Below are positions 1 through 16,750 of a DNA stretch of 64,000 nucleotides, one piece after another; the first letter of the stretch is position 1, and every line of letters begins with the position of its first letter. Under the pieces are notes generated by a model. That model had not been told where the DNA came from. It was given only the letters and a program-made list of their open reading frames with translations, and ran no database searches. The position numbers were made by a program, and so were the translations under genes. Source of the DNA: Myxocyprinus asiaticus (lineage: Eukaryota; Chordata; Actinopteri; Cypriniformes; Catostomidae); NCBI RefSeq assembly GCF_019703515.2, contig NC_059382.1, positions 15,541,001 through 15,605,000 on the forward strand, written 5' to 3'.

Positions 1-689
1 TCTTTAAAAAGCTGGTCAGCAGAAGAAAGCATGAAGTGCTCCAAAATTTCTTGGTAAACGGGTGCAGTGACTTTGGTTTTCAAAAAACACAATGGACCAA
101 CACCAGCAGATGACATTGCACCCCAAATCATCACAGACTGTGGAAACTTAACACTGGACTTCAAGCAACTTGGGCTATGAGCTTCTCCACCCTTCCTCCA
201 GACTCTAGGACCTTGGTTTCCAAATGAAATACAAAACTTGCTCTCATCTGAAAAGAGGACTTTGGACCACTGGGCAACAGTCCAGTTCTTCTTCTCCTTA
301 GCCCAGGTAAGATGCCTCTGATGTTGTCTGTGGTTCAGGAGTGGCTTAACAAGAGGAATACGACAACTGTAGCCAAATTCCTTGACACGTCTGTGTGTGG
401 TGGCTCTTGATGCCTTGACCCCAGCCTCAGTCCATTCCTTGTGAAGTTCACCCAAATTCTTGAATCGATTTTGCTTGACAATCCTCATAAGGCTGTGGTT
501 CTCTCGGTAGGTTGTGCATCTTTTTCTTCCACACTTTTTCCTTCCACTCAACTTTCTGTTAACATGCTTGGATACAGCACTCTGTGAACAGCCAGCTTCT
601 TTGGCAATGAATGTTTGTGGCTTACCCTACTTGTGAAGGGTGTCAATGATTGTCTTCTGGACAACTGTCAGATCAGCAGTCTTCCCCAT
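1..689 (-). pseudogene. Tc1-like transposase, partial, with a premature stop
   Basis: Reading starts at the ATG complementary to 687-689 (MGKTADLTVVQKTIIDTLHK). The N-terminus is a helix-turn-helix DNA-binding domain of the paired-like Tc1 type with recognisable residues such as SQSAVSKHVNRKLSG. Codon 21 is TAG (complement of 627-629), where a sense codon is expected just before GKPQTF, so the protein cannot be made from this copy without readthrough. Apart from that stop the frame appears open to the window edge, about 229 codons of a family that is usually about 340. The first catalytic aspartate of the DDE triad is visible in LFSDESKF (codon 148, complement of 246-248). The second motif and the final acidic residue lie at or beyond the left edge. 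The single stop in an otherwise open frame suggests fairly recent inactivation. Confidence 0.85.
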
Positions 690-990
690 GATTGTGTAGC
701 CTAGTGAACCAAACTGAGAGACCATTTTGAAGGCTCAGGAAACCTTTGCAGGTGTTTTGAGTTGATTAGCTGATTGGCATGTCACCATATTCTAATTTGT
801 TGAGATAGTGAACTGGTGGGTTTTTGTTAAATGTGAGCCAAAATCATCACAATTAAAAGAACCAAAGACTTAAACTACTTCAGTCTGTGTGCACTGAATT
901 TATTTAATACATGAGTTTCACAATTTGAGTTGAATTACTGAAATAAATGAACATTTCCACGACATTCTAATTTATTGAGATGCACCTGTA
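1..990 (-). mobile_element. Tc1/mariner transposon, cut by the window edge
   Basis: The right end at 963-990 reads, on the minus strand, TACAGGTGCATCTCAATAAA, a terminal inverted repeat common among fish Tc1-like elements, ending at a TA. A second, inner copy of the same core (TTCTAATTTNTTGAGAT) lies at 790-806, so the terminus has the IR/DR arrangement in which each inverted repeat holds two direct repeats that bind transposase. The transposase reading frame lies inward from 689 and continues past base 1, so the other terminus is outside the window. The element is inserted in AT-rich, AG-rich DNA. Confidence 0.9.
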
Positions 991-1018
991 TGTGTAGATT
1001 TTTTAAGAAAAAGTAAAG

Positions 1019-1066
1019 TGTGTGAGAGAGAGAAAGAGTTTGGAAGAGATAGAGAGAGAGAGACTA
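1019..1066. repeat. AG-rich simple repeat
   Basis: Imperfect GA/AGAG tract directly outside the Tc1 right terminus, followed by a poly(T) run near 1131-1146. No coding potential. Confidence 0.8.
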
Positions 1067-1251
1067 CTCTGTAATAAGTTTAGAGATGTAGGAGAAATAC
1101 ATTATCTTTATTAATGTCTTTGAATTATGATTTTTTTTTTTTTTTTGGCATTTTATTGAATATTGTATATTTTAATTATTATGTTCATTACCATTAATTT
1201 CACCATATTTTACTTTTAGCATTATAACTATTTGTTTTTTATTTTTTTTAT

Positions 1252-1345
1252 TCTCACTGATTTTGCTATGTATTTTGATGATTTGGCAATATTCAGTGTA
1301 TAAAAATCATGCCAATTAAATGTTTTCAAATTGAAATTGAGAGAG
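1252..1345 (+). repeat. Retroposon-tail-like repeat, copy A
   Basis: The string TTGATGATTTGGCAATATT followed by TCATGCCAATTAAA and a GAGAG tract resembles the 3' tail of fish non-LTR retrotransposons (GCTTTGGCAATA ... CATGCCAATAAAG). A second diverged copy lies at 1945-2085. Surrounding DNA (1067-1470) is very AT-rich and holds nothing else recognised. Confidence 0.5.
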
Positions 1346-1470
1346 GTGTTCATTAATGTTAGTTATTTTGTTGTATCTTGCTATTTTTTTTTTTTATTAC
1401 CATTATTATTGTTTTGTGTATCTTTTTAAATGTTTAATTTATTTATGCATTAATTTAATTTAAGGAAACA

Positions 1471-1484
1471 TATTTTTATTTATT
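1471..1484. repeat. SINE target-site duplication, left copy
   Basis: TATTTTTATTTATT, identical to 1917-1930. The two copies bracket the SINE exactly. Confidence 0.8.
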
Positions 1485-1916
1485 TTATTTTTTTGTATTT
1501 TTTCCCCTTTTCTCCCTAATTTGAAATGCCCAGTTCCCAATGTGCTTTTAAGTCCTTGTGGTCGCATAGTGGTTTGCCTCAATCCGGGTGGCGGAGGATG
1601 AGACCACCAACCTGCGCATCTTATCACGTGGCTTGTTGAGCGCGTTGCCACGGAGACATAGCGCGTGTGGAGGCTTCACGCCATCCACTGTAGCATCAAC
1701 ACTCAACTCACCACGCGCCCCACCGAGAACGAACCACATTATAGCGACCACGGGTAGGTTACCCCATGTGACTCTACCCTCCCTAGCAATCGGGCCAATT
1801 TGGTTGCTTAGGAAGCCTGGCTGGAGTTACTCAGCATGCCCTGGGATTCAGTACACTAGCGAACTCCAGGGGTGGTAGCCAGAGTATTTTACCACTGAGC
1901 TACCCAGGCCCCCACT
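1485..1916 (-). mobile_element. tRNA-derived SINE, copy 1
   Basis: On the minus strand the element begins GGGGGCCTGGGTAGCTCAG and ends in GGGAGAAAAGGGGAAAAAA. The head carries a Pol III A box (TAGCTCAGTGG, complement of 1892-1902) and a degraded B box (GGAGTTCGCTA, complement of 1857-1867), as in tRNA-derived SINEs. The body is the same as the copy at 7839-8270: shared runs include CTAAGCAACCAAATTGGCC and CACGTGATAAGATGCG. Exact 14-bp direct repeats flank it. It resembles the tRNA-derived SINE family reported from bighead and silver carp (HAmo), but that name is from memory. The small ORFs across it are not genes. Confidence 0.88.
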
Positions 1917-1930
1917 TATTTTTATTTATT
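1917..1930. repeat. SINE target-site duplication, right copy
   Basis: Identical to 1471-1484, which fixes the SINE boundaries. Confidence 0.8.
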
Positions 1931-1944
1931 ATGATTAGTTGTAC

Positions 1945-2085
1945 TTTTTTTTCACAACTTTTGTTGTGTGTATTGATGCTTTGGCAATACTGTATGTAAA
2001 CACAATCATGCCTGTAAAGTATTTTGTAAACTGAAACTAAATTGAACTTGAAATAGAGTGTGAGAGGTAGAGAGCATGAACGAGA
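1945..2085 (+). repeat. Retroposon-tail-like repeat, copy B
   Basis: Diverged copy of 1252-1345: TGATGCTTTGGCAATACTGT, then AATCATGCC, then a GAGAG tract. The SINE sits between the two copies. Confidence 0.5.
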
Positions 2086-3335
2086 AAAAGTGTACAAGAT
2101 GAGGGTTTCATATATAGCAGTATTTAATAATGAACTATTATTCATACTCCTGAGAGTCTAAATGCAGTAAATGGCATATCGGTCAAGATTAGTTGTGGTA
2201 TCACAGCTCTGAGCAGTTCTGGCAGTAGAGCAGAAACGTGAAGCATGTCTCAGTGACACCTGCCTCTTGCCTCCATTTGCAGGGCTCTCAAATGCCTGCC
2301 GCTTTCATCATGTTTCACCAACACCATGTCTAGACATCCTGGAACATCTTTTAAAAGTGCTCCTTCCACCCCCTCAGCTGTTTCGCTTTCTTTCTCTCTG
2401 TCTTAGCCTTGCTCTTTCCTTCCGAAACACTATTTTCTGACTGTCGCTCCCTTGAGCAAGCTGTTAAGTGCAGCCTCAAAACATCCCACAAAAAGCCCAT
2501 TTACTGCAAGCTGGGATCCTTCTGTTTCTAGCCTGCATCCCAGTTTCTCCGCCATTCTTTAGTGTATTTGCAACTAGTTTGCAGGCTAGATGACCAATGA
2601 CAAAAAAGCAGGGGAATAATGTTAAAATGATATACAGGCCCAATGTGTCACTGCCAGAGAGAGAGAGAGAGAATGAGAAAGAGAGCGTGTGGTTGTCGCA
2701 GTGTGGGCTCTGAATGCAGGAATTATTCATCATCTCACCCTGTCGTTGCACATTACTATCAAACCCTTGGCTGGACTGAAGAGAGTGACCATGGAATGAA
2801 TGGATGAGAGCTGAGGGGAGAAAATAATGATTGTGCTCCTATTTTCACAATTCACTCCCCTCCAGGACACCACACTATGCAGCAATGCACTAATGCCTCC
2901 AGGATGCTTTCACTCAAACTAGCTTCTTTTTCCACAGTAGGGGTGACTCATGTGTGTGACAAAGTGATCTTATCATCTAATAGCTATAGTCTAATATTTC
3001 TTGCAAATAATTTGGATGTGCATTGTGGACAGTGTGGCTGAACCACAAGTTCAGCCTTTGATGTGACTATCTGATGCTATTGCTTTAGCTCTGTGGAAGG
3101 GATGGGCATGAGTACCTTAATGTATGAATACTACTCACAGAAATGATCAGTAGTAAAAACTAAATAGTTGGGTGACTTTTTCAACATAATGGGTGGTATC
3201 TTGCTGTCTGATTGGTTAGATTAGGGATAGCCACTATACAGGGACATTGAACAATGATTTTCAGTGCGCTGTTGTGTTCAAAACATGGAGTGCAACAGAT
3301 GGAATGGAATGGGATGGCATGGATGGATGGATGGA

Positions 3336-3366
<31 letters not shown>

Positions 3367-6300
3367 TTCATCTCTAAATCACCTTATAAGAACAACCACA
3401 GAGAGCTATATGTATATTTCTTCATGTGTTCATGCCTGACATTGCCTAGTCTCACAAAATGTGAGTACTTATGTCAGCTACAGCTGAGCCCAATGTCCAG
3501 AACGTCAGGGTCAATGGCACAGCAAAATCCCTGAGAGCCACAGGTCTTCACTCAGCAACAACTCCAGAGAGGTCAGATCAACACAGCATGCAGAAATGGA
3601 TCTAATATCACAACAATCATGCCTGTCCTTTCTTCTCCTGTCCACAAATGCAGTTTCATAGAGTGCTGGAAGAGGGCCCATTTGTTCAAAGCCACATGTA
3701 CGAGGCAATACAAACTTCTTACAATGATACGTGCCTGTTAACGCCAAAGTCTTTCAGCACAAATTCACGGTCTAGTACGCTCCCTTGAACTCCACTGAGG
3801 CACTGGGATCAGAGATTGAGCAGATCCAGATTAGTGCTGGGTCTGTTTGTGTAATCCATCGTCCGTGTGCTGAGTATACTGTAGGTGGTGGATGATTGAT
3901 TAGCAGCCTGCTAAGTCCTCTGCATGGCGGGTGGATGGGCTGCTGTGCTTTCAGCTGTGCCTTGTTGCTCTAGTGATGGCTATCGCTCGCCATTAAAACG
4001 AGCCGTGACATCAAGGCATGGAACACTTTCTTTGGTAATAGCTCATGATTTGGCGAAACTTGTGACTTGGTCCAACTTAAACAGGGAATATAACTGTCAT
4101 TAACCAGGTAAGCAAATAATGGGAGGATTTTGACTAAGCCAGGAACAGGATCTACCCCGCTGTATGCTGAAATAATCCGCTAGGCCATTACAGTTATTCA
4201 GGGTTCAAGCGTTGGAACAATGACCAGCAAATGTGCCTGTTTCATATCATCAACTCGAGGCTTGTTTATCAGAGTAGCAGCTTATTCAGTGCTGTGAATG
4301 ATCAACACCAAGCACAGATTCATTTTCATCTTGGTCAAATCTCATTGTTCTGTTAGCACACAGTACATGGTAAATGCTAGTCTAATTTCACTTCCTAGTG
4401 CCGTATGTCATGAATTAGTATATCACAAACACAAATTTGGGCACTAGCAGGGGTCTTGATCTTTCTGCACAACAGAATGTCATATCTTTTTCTGTGTTTA
4501 TTTGGGGTTTAATGTGACCAGTACCTTTTCAAAACAGATAATGTACATACATAACGGCATTCATACATTAAACAAATGCCAAATCGCCAGTGTGCATTAA
4601 TTGATAGAAAATAAGGCTTTGTGGTCATATTTACACTTGTGCTTGTCCTCTGATGACCTGAGAGATTTAAGACATGATGACATTTCCGAACAATATTTCT
4701 AGCCTGAGAATTGGGTGTATGAACTAGGGAGCTTATTCAGACACAACCTCAGTGTGTGTTAGCCCAGACAATGAAATCTACTCTAAAGTTCAGCATAAAG
4801 CCCTATAATAACACCATCAACTCATCATTCAGCATGAAAACCTTGATCTCACCAGCTGATTAAATCAACAGTCCCTTTTACTGGCCTCATCAGATAACAT
4901 ACTGTACACAAGAAAAAACAGAATCATTAATTAGGCTTAAATTAGTGGTTTCTTTATATTCTTAAGATAATATCAGATCGCCATGGACCACATCCAAAGA
5001 CTACTCGGAGACAGGTTGAGTAAGTCCAACAAAACCATGCATTAATAACCAACCCCATGTCAAATAATTAACTCAATCTTAAAGCCAGTTTGAACAGTAC
5101 ATGACAATTTTATAAACTATTCTAAAAGTGTGACGACCTGGTGTGCATAGGCCAGAATATGGAGTGATGAAAGTTTTGCTGACTTTGGAGAGGTTGAAAA
5201 TACAAACATCCTGCTTCACGACTGCTAACAGCCAATCGAGAGAAAGACAGGTTTTTGGCGCACTGGAGTGTCTGGCCATTGGCGAAGTATGTTTAGACAC
5301 AAAGAAGCACATTACTGACAGATATAAGTGCATTGTTCCTTGTTTGTGACAAAAGCTCTAATCATCATAAGTTCAGTAAGTCACAGTTCAGTCAGCTGTC
5401 AGGTGGTGGTCACAGCATGTGTGTATGTGTACATGTGTGTCCATTTATATAAAAAAAAAAAATAAGTTTGCGTTCATGTGTTCTTTCACCAGCTTCCAAG
5501 AATGACCGAACATTGTGTGTACTTGTGCAATGGAGCCTTGGCGTGTTTGTGGTAATTTATGCCTTCATGTGTGTCCACTTGAGAAACTTTGTTTGTATAG
5601 GAGCGGATGCATGTGTGTTTGTTTGATAGAGTCTACTGTATGTATGTGCGTGTTCTAGTGACACTAAAGTTCTGCCCTAAGTGTTGTACTGTATACTCAG
5701 GCATGTCTAGAAAGAAAGAAAGAAAGAATACTTGAGAGCTGTCACTAACATCCTCCTCACAATGCAGCTATTGTGGCGTGTCCCGCTCCAACAGTGTGGG
5801 CTCTCCGTCAAGTGCATAAAAACCCATCGGCCTTAATAATTTTAAATGTACATGTACATTTAGAACAGCAGACAGAGAGGGAGAGAGAGGGCTCTCTTAA
5901 CTTTCACACTACCATAAATATCTGCAACAAAACGGTTCCACACTACTATTTTGCTAATCTATTCTTGCGTAGAAATCTCCTATCTTTATAATGATTTGAT
6001 TTTAGATACTTTTATTCCTGTCTTAATAGGAAAGACAAGTGTAGACAGGAAAGTAGGGGTGACAGAGAGGAAAACAGATTGGGACATAACCGAGGTCGAA
6101 CGTGAACCCCTTGTGCCAACAGCTCTTATATGTTCTGGGCATTTTGACAGCCCACCGCCCCACAGCAAAACCTCTATCTATTTTTAAAGTACATTTAAAG
6201 CACTGCAGAATTCTGTCTGATGCATTTTAAAGCATATTAGCATTGCAATATTAATTATATGAGCCATGCTTGCATTGCTACTTTTTCCTGAAAAGGAAGC

Positions 6301-6737
6301 TGTGTGCTATAAGGCAGGCAGGGAAATAGATATAAATTGTGTTTTTGGGGGATGGCTGAAGTAATGAGGAATGACAGAGACAAAATCCCTGTGTGTAGCC
6401 TCAGTAACACTGGCAGCAGTTGTGCAGGGAGGGCCACGGTGGCTGACAGGGTTGAGCCCTGTCCACTTCCCCTTGCTTAAATGGAATTTATGTAAGGTTA
6501 GCACCAATTTGCAACATTATGCCGCAGGCCAAAATCTAATTTTAAGATGACTGCATTTGAGGAGTTTTAGCTTATGTTCCATTCCTCTTACATTATGGTA
6601 AGTTGGGAGTCTTTTGATCCCTCCCTGTCATCTGCTTGATGCCAGGCTACAATTCCTAGTTTATTCCTAATTTCCAAATTCTTTTCTTGTTCTAATTCTA
6701 AGTGTGGATCTTGCAGATGGTCACATGGTCAGCCTTG
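2086..6737. other. Gene-free stretch, probably intron
   Basis: No ORF in this 4.6 kb looks like a protein and no transposon terminus was recognised. It contains a GA run near 2657-2680, a compound tetranucleotide repeat (listed separately), a TG-rich patch around 5410-5445 with a poly(A) after it, and an (AAAG)n run near 5709-5728. A small exon could have been missed. Confidence 0.5.
3300..3367. repeat. Compound microsatellite (GGAT)n-(CTGT)n-(CTAT)n
   Basis: Tandem ATGG/GGAT units run straight into five or more TCTG units and two or three CTAT units. The overlapping plus-strand ORFs are translations of this repeat. Confidence 0.9.
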
Positions 6738-7196
6738 TACACTGGACCCAAAAGTATTTGGACACGTCTTTGCATTACATAAAAAAACATCAAACCAAGT
6801 AGCATTTAATGGCACAAATTAACATTTAACAAAACTACTTTACAAAGGTATCAAGTTCTAAAGCAATACATATATTGTTCAAAATAAAGACAAAACGTAT
6901 TTGGACACTGGTTGTCAAACATTGACAACATGTGGAACATGTCCATAGTTAATGAGATGAACTACAACTGTGGTTACTCTGCAATGACACCTCTGTGAAC
7001 TTGAGGGGAACTTCCTTCTGACATCCACTAAAAATCATCTCGAGATCAGTTGGTTAAAAGTCATTGAAAAAAAAAAAGGCTAGCATCATTTCTTTGCAGA
7101 TGTCACTTGGTTTGACATTTTTCAACTAATGCAATGATATTAAGGCATTTTATGTGTGATTTTATGTGTGTTCAAAAACGTTTCGGGGCCACTCTA
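6738..7196. mobile_element. Non-autonomous Tc1-like element (459 bp)
   Basis: The left end reads TACACTGGACCCAAAAGTAT and the right end, reversed, TAGAGTGGCCCCGAAACGTT. These are diverged inverted copies of a fish Tc1 terminus, with TA at both outer edges as expected for TA target duplication. There is no transposase ORF inside, so it is a deletion derivative or MITE. The next 640 bases up to the SINE hold nothing recognised. Confidence 0.75.
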
Positions 7197-7822
7197 TGTG
7201 ACAGGCAGGAAAGAGAAATCAGTGGATTGGAGGAGGGAGCAGATGGAGTGAAACATGGAGAAGTAGTTAACGACTTACAAAGAAGAAGAAGAGTCAGAGC
7301 TGTCCCTTGATGCTACAATCCTCTTCTGAAGAAAACACCTGTGCATGAGGAGATGCTAAGTGCTGAACCATCTGCTTTCACCCTTCAAAGAGGCTCCCGA
7401 ATGAACCTGCCTTTTTAAATGGGGCATCCCACAACTACAAAGAAAGCTGCTCATGTATTACATACACAGATGCATTGGCTCACCCACAATTCTCTGACAC
7501 AATCCCACCGATCAGCTAAATCCCACAACAGCCTTAGTCATATGACTACAAATTGGGGGAAAAGACACAATGGTTGACTTGTTGCTTAACAGCCGACTAG
7601 TCAATAAGAAAGTTCAACTAGTTTATCTAGAATTGTTCTTATATACTGTTTTGTAGTGTTGTAAATTTGACAGCGTGATGTGCTTTAGCTGTTAGATCAT
7701 TTTCGCAGTAAAACCTTCACAGTAAAAAAACAGAAAGGAACGTCTGTAAATTCAGCCCCTTTAGAGAATTGCCGCTTCACCCATAAACATTGAGATGGCT
7801 GTCTTTTGCATGAGTATCGCCA

Positions 7823-7838
7823 CTAGCATAATGTTTTT
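7823..7838. repeat. SINE target-site duplication, left copy
   Basis: CTAGCATAATGTTTTT, identical to 8271-8286 (16 bp). Confidence 0.92.
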
Positions 7839-8270
7839 TTTTTAACCCCTTTTTCTCCCCAATTTGGAATGCCCAATTTCCACTACTTAGTAGGTCCTAG
7901 TGGTGACGAGGTTACTTACCTCAATCCGGGTGGCGGAGGACAAGTCTCAGTTGCCTCCGCTTCTGAGACAGTCAATCCACGCATCTTATCACGTGGCTCG
8001 CTGTGCATGACACCGTGGAGACTCACAGCATGTGGAGGCTCATGCTACTCTCTCGATTCACACGCAACTTACTACGCGCCCCATTGAGAGCGAGAACCAC
8101 TAATCGTGACCACAAGGAGGTTACTCCATGTGACTCTACCCTCCCTAGCAACCGGGCCAATTTGGTTGCTTAGGAGACCTGGCTGGAGTCACTCAGCATG
8201 CCCTGGATACAAACCCGTGACTCCAGGGGTGGTAGTCAGCGTCAATACACACTGAGCTACCCAGGCCCCC
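7839..8270 (-). mobile_element. tRNA-derived SINE, copy 2
   Basis: Second copy of the family at 1485-1916, same orientation. The minus-strand head GGGGGCCTGGGTAGCTCAG carries an A box and a better preserved B box, GGGTTTGTATCC (complement of 8205-8216). The body shares long runs with copy 1, and the tail is GGGAGAAAAAGGGGTTAAA. Exact 16-bp target duplications flank it, showing LINE-mediated retroposition. Copies 1 and 2 differ by many substitutions and small indels, so they are independent old insertions, not a segmental duplication. Confidence 0.92.
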
Positions 8271-8286
8271 CTAGCATAATGTTTTT
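8271..8286. repeat. SINE target-site duplication, right copy
   Basis: Exact copy of 7823-7838. Confidence 0.92.
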
Positions 8287-13547
<5,261 letters not shown>

Positions 13548-13601
13548 GCTGGATTCGAACTTGCAGTGTGCACTAACCATTCGGCCATGGTACTAGAAGA
13601 C
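13548..13601 (-). repeat. tRNA-like fragment (A and B box remnants)
   Basis: The minus strand reads ATGGCCGAATGGTTAG (A-box-like) followed after only about 11 bases by AAGTTCGAATCC (B-box-like). The anticodon arm is missing, so this is not a working tRNA. It may be a shortened tRNA pseudogene or the head of an old SINE. Confidence 0.45.
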
Positions 13602-13954
13602 CTTCAACAAGCTACAACTGCTTTAATGGAATACAAAAGAAGCAAAGTATCTTTCATTCGACAATGTCAGGTTGAAACAAGTCTGCCACATTTTATCAAT
13701 CACCTGAATACTTAGTTTAATAAAAACAAAATGGTGAAATGGTGGCAATATGCCTGTAGTAAGTAAAAGGGATAGTTCACCAAAATCTTTTACTTCTATC
13801 ATCATTTACTCATTGTGCTGCACCAAACCCCTTTGACTTTCTTTCTTCTTCACTTAAACACAAAAGTATACGTAAGGAAGAATGTTAGTTTTTTTTTCGC
13901 CTTTTGTTTGTTAGTGTTCTTTTTATTTTTATTATTCTTCTGTATATGTTTCCT

Positions 13955-16750
13955 ATGGCAACCCATAGAACCATTCATGGGAAAGTTATGAAATGTTGCA
14001 CACAGGTAGAGGACAGTCTGAAGTGATACCATAGCTAATTTGGAGTCTTTATCTCAAGCCCTCTAGCGCCACCAACAGTTCAAAATTTCACTCATGTCTT
14101 AGAGACAAAATTATTTTTTTCCACCAATTCCCAAGCTCATGCCAAATCGAAAGCAAACCATGGATTCAATTTCCGTGCACCCTATGGGTCAGGAGATATT
14201 AAAAAATTTTTTATAAAAAAAGTGTTGGTGCTATTTTTGCTTATAAATTTTGAACAGTTTGGCGGAAAATCACAAAACTTGTCTCTTTACATTCAGTGCT
14301 ACATACAGAGTCGAACGATACCCGATGTTCCCATTTTTGGCATCGGCCATTTTGAATTTTGTCCTAAAATGGTGTATTATAGGAAGGCATTGGCCTATCA
14401 TTATGAAACTTTGAATGTGTCATCAGCACTACGCCCTGAAGGTCCGGCGACATCTAGTGGCCAAAAATGAAATAATATAACTTTGTGAGCTTATAAATTT
14501 TAATGCCGCTGGTCTATTTTCACGAGACTGGTCACGTTATGTTCCTGAGGACTTGCCGAGCGCAACAATATCACATTTGCAATGGTTCGCCTTATGGCCT
14601 GTTGCCATTTTAAAATTAGTTCGAAACTACTTTAGCGAATTGCTTCTATGCCATTCGTCCAATCAGAATGAAACCACCACTAGTAAAATAGCTGTAAGCA
14701 AGTTCTTTGATATAGGGAAGAACATTGCAAAATTTCGATTCTTAGGGCCAAAAACAGGCTGACGATTTTAAACGTTGTCTCCACTTTTATGTAAATGGAT
14801 ATAACTCTTAAATGGCATGAGATATTTTCACCAAATTTGACACACTTATATAAGAGCTCAATTTGAGACCACATAGAAAAAATTGCGGGGCTTGGCCACT
14901 TGGTGGCGCTATAACAGGAAACAACGTGAAAGTGGCTGTAACTACAGAATGGTTGGTCCAATTGACTTCAAAATTTGCATGCAGTGTCTTTGTGGGAGTT
15001 GCCATCATTGACCATGAGGACAGTCACATATACACTACCATTCAAAAGTTTGGGGTCACCTGCCTGAAAAGTTTCTCATGATCTTATGAACCTTTTGATC
15101 TGAAGGCGTATGCTTAAATGTTTGAAATTAGTTTTGTAGATAAAAATATAATTGTGCCAACATTTTAATTTATTTAATTACAAAACTAAAATCTTATTTA
15201 AAAATTTTTTTTTTTTGAGATGGATGACTTGGACCGAATAATTAAGAAAAGCAGCCACTAAGTGCCCAGCATATAGATGGGAACTCCTTCAATACTGTTT
15301 AAAAAGCATCCCAGGGTGATACCTCAAGAAGTTCGTTGAGAAAATGCCAAGAGTACATTTATGCAAAAACTAGGCAAAGTGTGGCCACTAGATGATAAAA
15401 TATAACATCGTTTTTATTTATTTGGGATTTTTTTAGTCACAACATAATTCCCATATTTCCATTTCTATTATTCCATAGTTGTGATGACTTTACTTTTATT
15501 CTAAAATGTAAAAAAAAAAAGAAAAAAAAAAAAGAAGAATGAGTAAGTGACCCTAAACTTTTGAATGGTAGTGTATATATATACACGAACATGGCTGCCA
15601 TTGGCCAATCATCAACGAATTTGACAGCAAGCATGCTAAACAAGGCTGAATCTTGGTTATGCTTTGGCCTATTAAAACAAAACTTGCCGCATGTTATAGC
15701 TATCACAGTGCCACCTACTGGTCAAGAAATATGAAAAATAGCTTTCATTGCTCATAACTACTTAATAGTGTGGCCTAAAATCATGAATAATTTGGTCTAT
15801 AATCAAATAATTTGGCCTATGTTCATGAGACTGGTCTCATCCAGTTTCTTGTGTAATGGTCATGACAATAATGCTATATTTCCCATGGTCCGCCCTATTG
15901 CATGTCCACCATTTTTAATTTCATTGAAATTATACTTTTTCTAACTCCTCCTACAGCATTCATCTGATCTTGACTTGAAACTTGTCATCATGCTTCTTTG
16001 TTTGTTCAAGCTGCCGATGATGGGCTTGACTTTTTGCTGCTTGCAGAACATGGCTGCCATTGGCCACCAAAATGGCCAATTCAGCTATTAGACAAGGTTA
16101 ACAAAGGCCGATCAGAATGAAATGTGGGGGACATATTTGACTCTTTGCCCGAGAGGTTTTTTCAAAATTTGACAATTAAATTGGGCACCGGTTAATGCTG
16201 TTACATTTTACATGCGCGTTAATGGTTTTGTATAGCGCAGTGTTTCACAAAAACACAAGTAATTCATATTTTATGATTGCTGTCCTCATTTTGAGCAACT
16301 TTGCCTCAAGAAACATTGGTGTCAGTCAAATCATTCGTGAAATATTTGAGATTATATAACAAAGTCTACATTTGTGAACTAGTCCTAGGCCGTTCATCAG
16401 ACCTTTACCAAATGTGGCCTTCCATCATTACACCATGCTTGCAAAAAGTTATCCAAACCGTTCTCCTATAATGCAACAACAAATTTTATGCCATGATGCC
16501 AAAAAAAATCTGAGGCTGTATCTTTTCAACGCTTTGGTTAATCGACACGAATTTTATATTGTGCCAATATAACCACCGCCTGACAATACCAATCAATTTG
16601 GTTGCAATACCTCCTATTGGTCAAAAGTGAAATGAAATTCTATTACATTATAAGTAATTTGGTTTGTGTATTTTAAACCGTTTTGAATATAGCATTCAAG
16701 CGTTGATTTTCGGCAGTCTGCCTGGCCCCAGAATTGCTGCTTGCAGATAT
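13955..16750. repeat. Non-coding repeat family with recurring GCGCCACCTACTGG motif
   Basis: Five recognisable versions of a motif like GCGCCACCTACTGGTCAAAA occur: 14064-14085, 14447-14468, 14893-14912 (opposite strand), 15707-15726 and 16602-16624. The 21-bp string GAACATGGCTGCCATTGGCC+A occurs twice (15587-15607 and 16047-16067). Other recurring phrases include TTATAAATTTT with GAACAGTTTGG or similar, and 'GAGACTGGTC'. No ORF of note is present. It resembles a widespread teleost interspersed repeat that I cannot name. Its ends fall inside the two foldback arms. Confidence 0.55.
15031..15575 (+). mobile_element. Tc1-derived element with decayed transposase tail, copy 1
   Basis: Inverted termini: left TACACTACCATTCAAAAGTT, right (reversed) TACACTACCATTCAAAAGTT, 19-20 bases identical, with TA edges. 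The interior from about 15210 to 15370 still resembles the C-terminal coding end of a Tc1 transposase, with phrases such as AAGCAGCCACTAAGTGCCCA that would encode a (K)QPxSAQ-type motif, but has stops. The same element occurs at 56190-56663. It is nested in the repeat of 13955-16750, so it is the younger of the two. Confidence 0.85.
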
